Source: Zonotrichia leucophrys gambelii
Lineage: Eukaryota > Chordata > Aves > Passeriformes > Passerellidae
DNA: 64,000 nucleotides
Direction: 5' to 3'
Assembly: GCF_028769735.1 (NCBI RefSeq)
Contig: NC_088172.1
Coordinates: forward strand, 62,651,075-62,715,074
Below are positions 13,346-25,400 of the stretch, piece by piece; position 1 is the stretch's first letter; each line of letters opens with the position of its first letter. The position numbers were made by a program, and so were the translations under genes. The notes below the pieces were generated by a model. The model was not told where the DNA came from. It was given only the letters and a program-made list of their open reading frames with translations, and searched no databases.

Positions 13346-16300
13346 GCAAGGGCAGTGGCCAGCAGCAGGGATGAGGGACAATGTGACTGGGTAACATATG
13401 GGCAGATGGAGGAGTGTGCTGATAAAGAGGTGCAGGTGGGAGTAAACAAACCCACACCCTGCACCTCATGATGGGCTCTGGCCACCAGGGATTGTGAGCT
13501 CTTCACAGGATGCTCCGTAGAAAAGGGCAACTCAGTGTTCAAGAGAAGTGAAAAAAACAAAATAACTGCCAAAAATTGCTAGCAACAAAGCAGAAAAAAA
13601 TCTTTTTCTACATCTGGGCAAGCTGCAGCTCTCAGCACACCCACACTGTGAGAGATGAATGGCTAGAAAATACATGCTCCTGTTCAGTTCCACCAAGCTG
13701 GAGGCAGGACCCGATGGACTTTTGGTCAGGCCCATATGGCAGCTGCGTGGGAGTTTTGAGGAAGCTGCTTCTGGATTCCTACAGGAAAGCTGTGAGTCCC
13801 TGTGGGTGGCTGGTGTGTGGGACTGTAACACAGCACTAGAATGACTTTGGGTTTGCTCACAGTTCCCCAGTTTTCCAACCATGGTTGGGGCTGAAGGTCT
13901 AGAAGATCAGTGCTCTGTTTTTTATTGAATAGCAATTAATGTATCACAATGGAGAAATGACAAAACCACATAAAACCTTATTAAATCAGGTTTTAAATTA
14001 GAATATTTGGTCAACACAGCATTGCACAAATGGATTTTCAGATGCTATTTGAGAAAAGTTTAAAGTGCTTTCTTTAAATACTTTGCTTTTACAGTATGAG
14101 ATAAAAATAATTTTACTTAATTTGATCATGAAACAGAATTACTAAATTTAGAATAAATTAATAGAGAAAATAGTTTTAAAGTCCACAATAGAATTATTTT
14201 AAAGAACAAACCTAGGGTAATAACCCATTAGATCAGAAGGTTTGAATTTGCTTGAGGCTGCAGAATAAGGGATATAGGTATATGAAAATAGGGAAAATTG
14301 CATGAACAAAAACTCAAACCAAGGAAAAAGCATTCTGAGTTCAGACCCTCTTCTGCTATTGAAATTCTTAGTATAAATTAACTAATTATTAAAGTGTTAC
14401 AATAATCTATGCAGGCCACTTGACCTTGTCTGATCCTCTTTCTTTAATTCCAGCAGGGTAGAAAATAGGACTTTTGGTGGAAATCTGTCCCATATCACTG
14501 ATATCACCAGATCATCCATATACCTTGATTTGTATCAAATAGGCCCAAATTTCTTGTAGCAGGTATTCTCATATCCTTAAGTATAATTCACAAATAGAGT
14601 GGGTTTTATCACTGATGGTTAATATATATTAATTCCTGTTTTATCCTGTGTTAAATATTATATCTAAACCAACTAGGAGCTGGAATTAAATAATCTCCAC
14701 ATATTTTTGAAGACATGCCAAATTCTCCTCCCTAGCATACATATGCCCTTCTGCCTCTGTCAAATGTGCCAGCAAGGCTTTCTGCAAAATATTCTAATTC
14801 CTGTTAGTGATATATAAAGAGGACCAAAAAGTTATCAACTTCATACTGCAGCAATTTGGACTTTAATCCATTTAATTCATCTTCAGAGGCAACTACCTTG
14901 AAATTCCATTAGAAGTGCTGCATTCAAATGGGCCTGATTATGATATTCTACACTGAATTTTATGAGGTGAGGAATTCCCCTAAATACTGTCCTTCTTATT
15001 ATTAATTAGAATTCATTACCAGAATCCAGAGCGAAAATGGAAGATACTGGGTGCTTTTTACAGTAGCAGCATCATGGGACTGGAAAGTAACCATGTGCAA
15101 GGAGTAACCCTGATTATAAGTTACGTGTTCTTGATATTATTCTGCATTCCATTTGTGAATAAAAATTGGATTGAATCTTACAGTGAGTCACCTGGCGAGG
15201 TCACTGGGAGTTTCAGCACTTACTTTGAGGGGTTATGGAAGCAGAACTGCTATTAGAACAAAAATCAGATATGAGCAAAACTGTATTCTGGGCAAATTTT
15301 GATCAGTCTGTTCAAATTTCAGACTGAACAAAGGGTTGAGAGATGTTAGAAAACCAGTCTGGATTCTCTGCAGGAAGCTACTGCAATAATTATCCAGGCA
15401 TTTGAGTGCTACATATCTTTCTTGAGTAATAGTTTTATCTCCAAGGGAATTCAATTACTTACATACTAATATAAAGAGCACATTTATATCAACGCATATA
15501 TACAGGAGATAAGTGAATTCATGCTAACTGTGGAGGCACTGCTGACTGCACTTTATCAAAAAACAAGGCAACGTTCTTTCACTCTTGAGGAGCTTTCAAA
15601 AACTCAGAGCTGCCTGGCTTTCAAGTAAGCACAGTTTTAGACAGAAGACTCTCCTGTAGCCCATTGGTTTCCTCCACAGTAAATTCCAACTTCACCTGAT
15701 TTTTCTCCTAGAAGCTAATGGTTTAACCTGCTATTGAATGTCAAACACAATGCATTTCTTAGGTCCTAAGTTCAGATCAAGGTAGTTGGAGCAGTCAGAG
15801 ATAGTCTGTTCTCTGTCAACCAATAACTAGATACTAGTGGGGACTTGACATGGACTTGAGCGTGCTCACAGTGGTTGGAGCAATGCATATATATCCACAG
15901 AAGTCCCCACATGATTGACTCAATGATCCCCTGGAAGGAAGAAGAGATGCCTCCTCACCTCTCAGCAGCACACTCATCAAAAGCTGAGTCTCCTTTAAAA
16001 TAGACAGGTTTGGCTAGGCCCATGTGGGCACTGAGGTACTCAGTGTAACTCCATGCGAAAACACATTGCACACAAAAATTCTAGTTTCTATTTTCTCTCT
16101 GATACTTGCCTCATCCTCTTTGCAGTGAGAAAGGCTTTTGCAACCCACCATTCCTCACTTGTTTCAGTCAGCTACAGAAGACAGACTCATGCCTTTTTCA
16201 GTCACAAATTGAATATTACCCTTACTGAGAGTTGTGCTAGGGAATTTGAGGTGATTGTGGAAAAGGCATTTCGAGCTCTTACCTCCTCACTTCTGTACTT

Positions 16301-18744
16301 TTCATGACTGAATGACAAGACTTACAGGGTTCACACTTGTTTGGGTTTGCGGAGGCTTAGGGTCAGAAGTAGTGAAACTGAAGTAAATGTATACTAACAC
16401 TTCCAGAAGAGCCAACATACAACTTTTGTATGACCAAAGGGTGCTTGATCTTGTATCAAAATTCATGCCTTGAGTAGAGCTCACAAAATTTCCAGGCTGG
16501 GTACCCCTGCATTATGTCCAGATAGAGGAGATCCAAGTGTTTGGAACCAGGCAGCTAACATGGGAGATCAGGTACCTGATTTCTCCAATAGATGGTGGGC
16601 AACTCTGCCTAGAGGCAAGCCAGCTCTGCACTGCTGAAAACACCTTGTTTCCTGTTGCCTTTGATCTTGTGCCGCAGTGGCTGTCAGCAAAGCTCTGTGA
16701 AGACTACAAAGTGAACCTACTCTTTCATTGGCCAAATTCCTGCTTCTGCAGGATGCTATCCAGGTCTGCAGTGGCATCTCACAGTTTATAATTAACAAAG
16801 ATTAACTAGGCTGTGGACTAAAGGTTGGCAGTGGCGCTCCAGCCAAGCGGAGAGAGCTGCTTACTACATAAGTGAATGTGCTGTTCTGAGTATGATGTGC
16901 TAGGAAAGCAACAACATAAATAATCCTATATATGAGCCTTGTTGCTGGGAAATTGCTGGGGAATACATGTTGAGCTAACTTAGACTTTTATGTTGAACTA
17001 GGAGTCTTTTTGGAACCCTGGCCCTTATACTGAGCTACAAATCCTACAGTTTACGATTGTCAGCCATCAGGAAAGAAGGACAAAATTCCTTTTACAAGAT
17101 TTATAAAATTAAAATACAGGAGACAGTGAATAATGCATTCTGGTGACTTCATATTTATTTTTTACTGGTTCTTGTTCCAACTTCTCATGGGAGAAGCCTA
17201 TAATTAAATAGGTGGATTAGTAATCTGCTTATTTTTTGAAAGCAAATGCCTAAATTGATTCAAGATGACTACAAAAGGCACCTTACTTCATTTAGGGATA
17301 AGTGGGTGAAATGTAATGGTCTGTGATCTATGGAAGGACTGAGAAGATGATCCAATGGATGCTGTCATTCTTAAGTTCCATCATTGTAAGTGAAACTGCC
17401 GTTTGTCCGTTGTGTGTACATACTGTCTCATTTCAGCCACTAAAGTAAGGAAGCTTAGATAAATCTTTCATAACTTCTCTTTCTGCTTTGTGATGCATTA
17501 AAACTCCTGCTCTGGCATTAGTTTAGTAACATCAAAATGGTCTTATTTTATTTTTGTATCATTTGAGGAGGGGACACAGTGCAGAAGTAATGAGTCATCT
17601 CCAAACCTATAACTCATGAGTTTTCACAGGTGAGATAGTAGACAAAATAACCAGGGGGGCATGATCAGCTAGAGGGACTCCCCAGTGAGTAAGCTAGCAC
17701 AGCTAAGAGCAGCTCATTTTGAGGCTGCTTAAAGCCTAAGAAAGCATGGTGCCATTTGGGAAGTGAGCCAGGTGTTATGTAACAAGAAACTCCTCACGCC
17801 TTTGGAACAAGATCTTGGCTATCTGCTCAAATATGCTGTTGTACTAACTGAAAATACTGCAAGGAATACAAAAATTGGGCAAAAGCTGCCTTGGGCCAAA
17901 GCCAGAGTGTAATTACTGTCCATGTGTACTTAACACTCAGTACCCATGGAAGAAGGCACTGCTTTTCTGTCAGCTGAGTAAGTGACATTATCCTGCGGTA
18001 ATGGGGTGCGTGCTGTTAGATCCAAGGGAGAAGCAGACACACAGCAAACCTAAAATTCCCATCCATGTGAATTTGTCACCGTCACTGTCACCAGTTCTGG
18101 TCAGGAGAAGGAGGAAACTGCTACCATAGCTAAGGAGCAAGATCTGGGTGGGTTGAGGTGCCCTGACTGCTCACACTAAACATAAGTGAACACTTTCAAA
18201 GTTAAGTCCTCCATGCAGAAGCCAACACAAATTCCTTGCCAAGGCTGCTTCAGTGGGGAAGCACACCCAAACCCACAGCCCTGGCTGAGCCACACCAGCC
18301 TCTCTTGCTCACCAGCTACTTCTGTTTTCTAGGATGCATGAGCACTGCATAGTCTGTCATGTATGGCTTTCATGGGAAAAAGACCAATGGCCACCAAATC
18401 TTGCTTCTACAGTTGTGAAGTCCTGGGTGAGATGTTTACACAGCCTACTCTTGTGCTCAGTTGTACAAGCATTGCCTGACTACCAAAACCTTTGGATGCC
18501 ACCAGCAGAATGCTGCTAATAGTTACACAGTACTTATTCAGAAATGCATTTATGCAGCATTTGAGCTTATTTTCCAAAAAGAAAGCTTTGGTCACTGATT
18601 TCAATAACTAAGGCTTCTCTGACCCCTGTTGCATCTATTCATAGCCCTCTCATGGCCACAAAGATATGTGTGGAAAGTTTGGGGGTCCATTCCTATCTGC
18701 TGCAGGTCTTTTCTTGCCTGCTCTGTCAAAAGATGTGCTGCTTG

Positions 18745-18830
18745 TTTTTAGGCAAGTTGCTTCATTCTGCAGTTTCTCAGCTGCTCCATCTGCAAAATGA
18801 GGATAATAAGAATCTCCTCTCTTAAAGAAG
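18745..18830 (+). repeat. MIR SINE relic
   Basis: The series ggcaagttgcttcattctgc, agtttctcagctgctccatc and tgcaaaatgaggataataag matches the MIR central-to-3' region (gcaagttactt ... cctcatctgtaaaatggggataata) in sense orientation. This is the clearest of the three MIR-like copies. It lies in intron 1, antisense to SLC35F3. Confidence 0.7.
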
Positions 18831-20789
18831 CCGACTGCTTCTCATGGAAGTTTTTGCTATGCTTGGGATCTTTGGTTTGTGCTTGCTAAAGAAGTGAAAA
18901 AGATTTATTATTAAAGTAATTACAGTGTTGATACGCTTGTGATGAATTCCCTGCAGGCATGCAAAGGTACTAAAGGCCAAATTTATTTCTCATTCATACT
19001 TATACAAGTTCCCTGCAGCTCCAGCAATGCAGGCAGGGTTACTCCAGCTGAACATGTGGTTCATCTGCTTCTACGGCAACTCAGTTTGGAATATCACCAG
19101 TCACTCATTCCTGACAGAACAGTGCAGAGGAAATGTGCTACAGGGGTGGCTGCAATAGCATTTCCTTGTTGCTGAAAGCCTGAGAATAAGCAGCTCCTAG
19201 TAGGGGCTAATTAAGTGGAGGATGTGTTTTCTCTGGTGTGATGATTGTTCTGCAGTTCTTTGTCAAAGCTGATGCTACCTGTCTCTGGAAGATCTTCAGA
19301 TGCAGAGCAAGAATGGAGATATCTACCTTCCTGGGGAAGAGAAGTCAGTCCTCAAAGCACACTGTGCTTTCATGTACAAAGAGGGTGAACCAGTCAATTG
19401 GCTGGTCTGAGAGGAATGGCCACTGCAGTGTGGACAGAAATTGGTGAGAAAAACAACAACAGAAGGAAGAACAAGCACAAATCAGGCACCAAGCATACAC
19501 TTCTCAAAATATGAAGGGTGTACAATGGTACCAGGCACAGAAAACACATGGTATGGTTGTTACTGCCTGCCTGAGCAATGCATGTAGACACAGTTGTCTT
19601 TAAAAGTGCTGGTACAGCAGGCTCCGAGCATACTGATGATTCAATCTCCGAAATAATTCGAAATGGCAGTCACGCTTCTGAAGGCACAAAGTCCTTATCT
19701 TCCTTTTAAAGCAAAGAAGTCACTGCACCGGCAGGAAAATACAAGGAATGCTGGAGGGCTTTACAGCAATGCATATCAATGAAAGGCTCCTCTTGGCTAA
19801 CCATCCCAGAATGAAACATATTCCTAGTGGTTCTGCCAAAGATCCTTGAAACCCTTTGATGGTGGTTGATAGGGGAGAAAATAATCCTAACTGTGAAGCA
19901 GATTAAAGTTTTTGTTGTCTTGCTCTTAGCATTGTCTATGCCTTTGCAATGGACTTGGACTACCAGAGGAAGGCAAATCTTTGCCAAAGGTACGGCAGCC
20001 AGGCCAAGAGAAGTCAGCAGTCCACAGTGTGCCAGCTGTCTCACTTTATTTTTGCCTATAACTACATATTTTTTTTATATGGCTTTAACACCAGCTGGCA
20101 AAATTAGTCAACGTTAGCCTGAAAGGAAATGCTGTCAATTGGTTTGGGAAAGGAAGCTCTCAAACGGAGCCAGTCTGTTTTGTTAAAGAGAAGGAAAGAA
20201 ACTCCAGGCAACCATCAAGGCAATTTAGATTTTTGCCACTGATGGTAAAGGAAAAAGGAGTCTGAAGTAAAGAAGGGAAAGTCCAACTAGGTCAACAAAG
20301 TCCCTGGTGGCCAGCAATAGGGTATCTGAGAGCTGGTATGCAGAGCAGACATGGAAATGCTTGAAAGGATTCAATTTTATGGCACAGTGAAAGATTGTCT
20401 CTCCTTCTGTTTCTATATAAGGTAGGTAATAAACTGTATTTGAACTGGTAAAAGAGGAATGAGATGACCCACATTTCAAAGCTGGAACCTGGTAGGTTAT
20501 TATTATTTATGATTCATAAAGCTTGTGCAGTGCACCAAAAGAAAGGGAGGCGAGCTCCTAGCCCAGAGGAGCCTCCAGTGCAAACCTCGAGAGAAACACT
20601 CTACTGTGCATGGGGTCAACTCCAAGGGCTTTTTAAAATTCTAATTACAGTGTAATGAAGATCAGGCCTGCTCTTTCCATCAGAAAACTGGGATCTCTTT
20701 TCCTATCTCTGCAGTAGGTGGTTTTTATGTTATGGGAATGCAACAGCTGAATATTCTGTGAACTGAAATAAGAACCTTCAGGTACCCCT

Positions 20790-21320
20790 TACTTTCCACT
20801 CTTGCTGCTTTTAGTTCCTTTCCTCCTCTTGCACATTTCTGCATTTTCTCACTTTCTGCTCCACAGAGCTTTTGCTACCATTTTTTCTTTTCCTTTATTA
20901 ATTTCCTTTATTAATTTCTCAGCTTTTCAGTATTAGTTTTTTCCTTTTCATGAGCTTTCTCTGGAGTCTCACATTCACATTTTATGTCTTGCCATTCAAT
21001 CATTCCCTTCTTTTAGCTTTTCTTCCTCTTTGCCTCACTCTTCTCATCCCTTTTCTGCCTCTCCTCCTTCCATTCCCCCCGGCCAACCTTCTCCTTTCAC
21101 CAACACCATTTTCTCAACCAACGACATACCCCAGTGGTATCCCCCAAACCAGCAGCTTTCCCTTTGCTCTTCCTTCAGGAACAGAGCTCTCTATCCATCC
21201 TTCAGACAGGCTCCTCTCCCTGACCTGCACCCTGCCTTCACATTACCCCTCCATCTCTAGGACAAGGCTTACAGGTCTCTACCCAAGAAAACAGCTCCTC
21301 ACCCTCCGATTTCTCCAGGG
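20790..21320 (+). other. Pyrimidine-rich tract flanking the CpG island
   Basis: The plus strand is strongly biased to C and T over about 500 bp, with many cttcc, ctcc and cccc blocks and few G. The 184-codon open frame across it (20950-21504) is Ser/Pro/Leu-rich for this reason and is not credible as a gene. In the SLC35F3 transcript the tract would read as purine-rich. Confidence 0.65.
20889..20914 (+). repeat. 13-bp exact tandem duplication
   Basis: The unit tttcctttattaa occurs twice in tandem inside the pyrimidine-rich part of intron 1. Confidence 0.9.
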
Positions 21321-21693
21321 AACCCTTCTGAGCACATCAGTGTCCTTTTCAAGGTCCCCGGCCGTGATCCCTGAAAGTCTTCAAAGGCCCCAGTGGTCCC
21401 TAAAGGTCTGCCAGCCCCCACTGCTCTTTGGCTCTTACATCCCTCCTGGCCATAAGACTCCAACTCCACGGCTACCATGCAGCCGGACTGGCACACAGAG
21501 GTGAGGACAGATGGCTGGAACACGGGGCTGCGTTCCTCACATCGGGAGAACAAATCTGCCGAGCATCTTCCTTCCCTCCTGCCAAGGGTCCTGCATGGCA
21601 GATACTTGCCCACGGGTTTGGGGGCTGCTCCCGCGTCCCGAGGGGAGGTGCGGAGAGATGCTCTGCCTCTGGAGCGAGGGCGAGGGAAGCCCC

Positions 21694-21720
21694 GGGGCTG
21701 AGCAGGGCGGCGGGCAGGGG
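21694..21720 (+). other. G-quadruplex motif near start of intron 1
   Basis: Four G runs (21694-21697, 21705-21707, 21712-21714, 21717-21720) are separated by loops of 7, 4 and 2 nt, which meets the usual G3+N1-7 rule. It lies about 190 bp into intron 1. The G-rich strand is the template strand, so the RNA and coding strand are C-rich (i-motif potential). Confidence 0.5.
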
Positions 21721-21909
21721 TAAGCGCCGGCGATGCCGGGCGGCGGGGGAGCAGCGCGCCCCGTGGGCTCGCACCGCCCGCTCGGGAGTCGCGCAGTCCC
21801 CGCCGCCGGCATCGCCCCAGCACCGCGCTCGGTCTCCCCGGAGCATCCCCGGTCGCGGTACCCGGTCTCCCCGGGATGCCCCCGTCCCGCTCGCCGCGAC
21901 GTCGTTTAC

Positions 21910-21985
21910 CTTCCACTTTGGTGAGGGTGAGGACGGGGCTGTTGCAGGCGCTGAGCGGGGCCACCCTGGCCGAATGCTTCTTCAT
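21910..21985 (-). CDS. SLC35F3: SLC35F3 coding exon 1 (N-terminus)
   Basis: The minus strand starts at ATG (21985-21983) and encodes 25 residues beginning MKKHSARVAPLSACNSPV and ending in LTKVE, plus the first base of a Gly codon. This is the N-terminus I know for vertebrate SLC35F3. The start has a G at -3. The exon ends at GAAG followed by GTAAAC (intron GT at 21909-21908), a good donor, in phase 1. The single G joins the first two bases of exon 2 to make Gly26. The frame stays open for another 200 codons into the intron, but that part is GC-rich, low-complexity and unlike the family, so the exon stops at the donor. The segment is predicted to be a cytosolic tail. The paralogue SLC35F4 is the main alternative. 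Confidence 0.87.
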
Positions 21986-22026
21986 GGCGAGCCCGTCGCC
22001 GGCGGCAGCTCCCCGCCGCCCCGCGC

Positions 22027-22032
22027 CTACAT
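22027..22032 (-). promoter_or_regulatory. Start-stop upstream ORF (ATG-TAG)
   Basis: On the minus strand an ATG (22032-22030) is followed directly by TAG (22029-22027), 41 nt upstream of the SLC35F3 start codon. The ATG has A at -3 and T at +4, so recognition could be fair. Elements of this kind are known to hold terminating or initiating ribosomes and lower downstream translation. It matters only if the transcript starts upstream of 22032, which is likely given the extent of the CpG island. Confidence 0.5.
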
Positions 22033-22166
22033 CCTGGCGCCGCCGGAGCCCTCCTCGGCGGCGCTCCCCACTCCGGCTCCCGGCCCGCCGCCCTCTGCCG
22101 CAGCACCGGGCGGCGGGGGCTGGGGCTCGCCCGCCCGCCCGCTGCCGCTCGGGGCTGCTGCAAACC

Positions 22167-22174
22167 CGACGTCA
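22167..22174 (-). promoter_or_regulatory. CRE-like site (TGACGTCG)
   Basis: On the minus strand this reads TGACGTCG, seven of eight bases of the palindromic cAMP response element TGACGTCA. It is about 180 bp upstream of the start codon in the CpG island, a usual location for functional CREB/ATF sites. This is motif evidence only. Confidence 0.4.
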
Positions 22175-22459
22175 CCGGCACGGCCCCCCCCCGCCCGCCC
22201 CCAGGGCTCCCGGGGCCGCCCCCCGGGTCGGGGCGGGGGAGGCGCCGCACGCCGCGGCCACAGGCGCTGCCGAGCCCCCGGACGGCGCCGGCACCGCGGT
22301 CCGGCCCGGCCGAGGTCGCAGGGAGCCGGGACCGTAATGCGGCTGCGGACAGCGCTCCCGCTCCCGCCGGTGCGCCAGGGATCCCCGAGCCAGCCGCGAT
22401 CCCGGCCGTGGCTGCTGGCAATGGGCTCCCGCACCGCACGGAAAGGGCTCCTGGCTCAT
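22172..22459 (-). promoter_or_regulatory. Possible 95-codon upstream ORF
   Basis: An ATG at 22459 on the minus strand opens a frame that ends at 22172, before the SLC35F3 start and in a different frame. The product (MSQEPFPCGAG...) is Arg/Pro/Gly/Ala-rich and matches no family I know. If transcription begins upstream of 22459, ribosomes would meet this frame first. More likely it is a chance open frame in GC-rich DNA. Confidence 0.25.
22230..22238 (+). promoter_or_regulatory. GC box (Sp1/KLF-type site)
   Basis: The sequence ggggcgggg matches the core of an Sp1/KLF GC box. It lies about 245 bp upstream of the SLC35F3 ATG inside the CpG island. Such sites occur by chance in GC-rich DNA, so occupancy is an inference. 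Confidence 0.45.
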
Positions 22460-25400
22460 CGCGCTCTGCCCAGCTCTCTTCGCGCTGTCTAGGGAAAAGG
22501 AGAATTTACACTTTCCGAACCAATTCATTATTTACTCAGTATTATCCCTCCTTTGTTTTTCTTCAAGTCCAGACACTGTTCTGGGTCAATTTTCATCCGT
22601 GCCTTCAGTAATTTCTGCCATCCTCGCCACAGCCTTTCTGTTCCTGCTGTATCCTCTAGGAGGGAGACCAAAACTGGACCCAGCAGCCAAGATGAGATAC
22701 TCCATGGATTTACCAATAATACTCCAACACCTGCAGTCACATACTCTACAGCTTTCTGAACATAATCCAACAACTTCTTTTTGACACAAAAAAGCACAAA
22801 ATGAAGCATGTCCATACTCACACATGTTAAGTAAAATGTCATATGTCACAACTGGATGCTGCTTGTATTTAGCAACATTTTATAATGTTTTTGGTTTTTT
22901 CAGCAATAATTTTAAGATCCCCAATAGTGGCATACCAACGACATGTGATTAGAGCTACCCCACTGTCAGAGCACAAAAATCTAACCAGCATTAGTTAATG
23001 AGACTTAATGCAAGTGGATTCAGGAGAGAACTCATCATAATGAATGAGTATGAAAGATGTAAAATAGATTTACATCACTGTAAGCAGAGCACCAGAATTC
23101 ACAAGGTGCTGAGCACAGTGACCTTAGCACCCTTTGCTCCTTGTGATTTTTTCTGTGGATATGAAAATACTCTGCAGATTTACCAGTTCCAAACTGAGAC
23201 GCGTCAGCAGACAGGGCGCAAATACTTAACATTTCTTAAGATCTGGTCAAATTAAAATGAGTGTACTTTGCAAACAAGACTGGGCAGCCATCAATACTCC
23301 ACAAACATTCCAAAGTATTCTTTAATTATATACATAGTAGCTGTTGAAAATCAGTCCTGACAGACTTTTCAGGAAACCATGGGAAAACACCACCTTACTT
23401 CTGCTGGCTAGAAAGTTCTACGTATTTAAGAGGTGAGCTTTCTCAAGGCGTCAGAGCCATACTATTCGTTTGCAGGGGTCTCATAAGTGGATCTGCAGTC
23501 TGATGAAGCTCCAGGGTGTTTTGTGCTTCCTATGTTCTTCTCTGCAACCTTTGGGATGAACCTTATACAAAAATCATTAGGCTGCTTTCAAAGTGATTCT
23601 TCTGAAAAAATAATCATGTGCTTACTGTTAAGACTACAAAATATCAGCTTGGTCAAATGATGATTACTGGTTTTCATGGTTATTTCCATGAAATGGTTAT
23701 TTCCTTTTTAGTAGAATTGTCTGACCAATTCAGCTTCCTGGGATGTTACAGATCATAAGCATTTGAGAACCACGGGTCCATCTTGTTTCATTGCACTATT
23801 TAGTCTCAGAGTCCAATTGGTTTCTGGTTATTGAAAGAAGCTACATAAAGAGAGGCAGATATCACCTCAGATGGTTCTGTCCGTGAAATATTTTGCAATG
23901 TTGCAGTGCCTGTTATCTGAGGATTTCAAAGCACATCATAAAATATTAACTTATTTTACACTGCCTTTGGGAAGAAACTTCAGGTTCACTGGTAGTTAAA
24001 ATACATCCACATAATTTAAGAGACTCCCTTAGATTAAGGTGACAAGTAACACCAGAACCTGGAAAACTCTGTCTGGCTTCTGCTCTGAACAGATCTTCCA
24101 GGATCATCTCAGCCTCTGCTATATATGGAGGAAAACACTAAATCAGCACTTTACATCCAAATGCCATCAGTTTTCCCCATAAGTAAATGGTTGCCTAAGG
24201 ATAATCAGCCTTCTCTTCTGATTATACTTGTAATCAATGGGATGGTCATAAGAATTAAAAGTATATTCATTAAAAAGTCTTTGTTGCTGAGCACTTATAT
24301 TCTTTCCTTCTAAAAGGCTTATGCTCTCTTTGTTAAAGACACAGTAAATACATTCTTTTACTTGGAGGGTGGTGCTGCTCACACAGAATGTCACAGAGTA
24401 AAAATGAGGTTTTGGATGACATGTTACTTTAACCACGGGTAATATTTCAGGGTTTGCAGAGTTGTTAACACATTTCAGGCTCCCAATGTTTTATTTAAGC
24501 CCAGAACTCCAAATGTGAGTGGCAGTAAGTCTCTCCTGTGGCTGGCTGGCCCCTCTGCAGCTGGTGCTGAGGAGAGCTAAGAGGCATCTTCTCCTCCTCC
24601 CTCCTCTGATGATGCCTTGCATGACCACAGCACTCAAGCTTCTGCTCCTCAGTATTCAGTTTAGTCACCCTGAGAAGGTTTCAAAGCCATTGAGGACGTC
24701 CAGTATCCAACTAAGGCTGGTTTCAGCCGTGGGAGAGGACATCCAACTGCTTGTGGGCCCTTGGAAACCTTTTGCCCAATGTATGTGTGAAGTACAGCTG
24801 ATTCACATACAGCTCTGCTCAACTCCAACCCCTGAGCATTTTTACAGCCTCTGGTTTCTCTTGCTGCCCTTACAGGCACACACACTCACACCACAGATCC
24901 ACACTAGGCCCCTGTCTTACACTGTGCATAAAAATACCAGCCACATATCACAATAAAAAAAATGTTGTGTTTATTTAATGAAGACGAGGGTGCCTGAGGA
25001 CTGTGTTCCAGGGACTCTTCTGTGAAAGCTGCATTTGGCAGCAGGCTTGTTACTTTCTGTAGCTGCAGCATCCCCACCTCCCCAAGCTTTAACACATTTA
25101 CTGCTGGATAACACTTAATTTCATTTACCGTGAGCATCTTACAGTATAAGCAATGCAAAATTGATTCACATGGGGTAAATTTTCAAGTCAAATTTATGGC
25201 TTTTTACCTTTAAAACACCACTGCTGTATTCAGGAGGCAAAAAGCTGGTGGATGTCTGGGCTGTGGACAGCTTACAAATGTGGAGAGAAACTCTCAAACC
25301 TTGGAAACTGGAGAAGGCAGATTTTCATTACCAATCAAGAGCAAGGATGTGAAAAACGGAATGCCAGATTAAAAATTCAGGACAAGGCAGTCAGAATTTG

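Larger units (their letters stand above)
6834..21909 (-). other. SLC35F3: SLC35F3 intron 1 (15,076 bp)
   Basis: This intron is bounded by the phase-1 donor (GTAAAC) at 21909 and the CAG acceptor at 6834. It is mostly AT-rich unique-looking sequence. It holds a possible decayed LINE fragment (about 13235-13345), a MIR relic (about 18745-18830), a 14-bp perfect palindrome (10733-10746), a pyrimidine-rich tract (about 20790-21320) and, at its promoter-proximal end, the GC-rich flank of the CpG island with a G-quadruplex motif. I see no further exon with supported splice sites and recognisable protein. Confidence 0.8.
21600..22490 (-). promoter_or_regulatory. SLC35F3: CpG-island promoter of SLC35F3
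   Basis: GC content and CpG density rise sharply here against AT-rich flanks, and the island encloses coding exon 1 and the DNA upstream of it. This is the usual form of a vertebrate CpG-island promoter, so transcription should start on the minus strand within about 22000-22500. No TATA box is obvious, which fits dispersed initiation. A GC box and a CRE-like site lie inside. Long open frames on both strands here are a by-product of the lack of AT-rich stop codons. The exact start site cannot be read from sequence. Confidence 0.85.

Noticed and set aside
20950..21504. 184-codon plus-strand open frame
   Set aside because: It is Ser/Pro/Leu-rich because it lies in a pyrimidine-rich tract. There is no family resemblance.
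21299..21907. Continuation of the SLC35F3 exon 1 frame past the donor (about 200 more codons)
   Set aside because: The family protein continues from KVEG into the exon 2 sequence, and a good GT donor lies exactly there. The read-through is low-complexity.
21428..22492. 354-codon open frame on the plus strand across the CpG island
   Set aside because: It is antisense to SLC35F3 exon 1, extremely rich in Arg, Pro, Gly and Ala, and open only because GC-rich DNA lacks stop codons. No known domain is seen.
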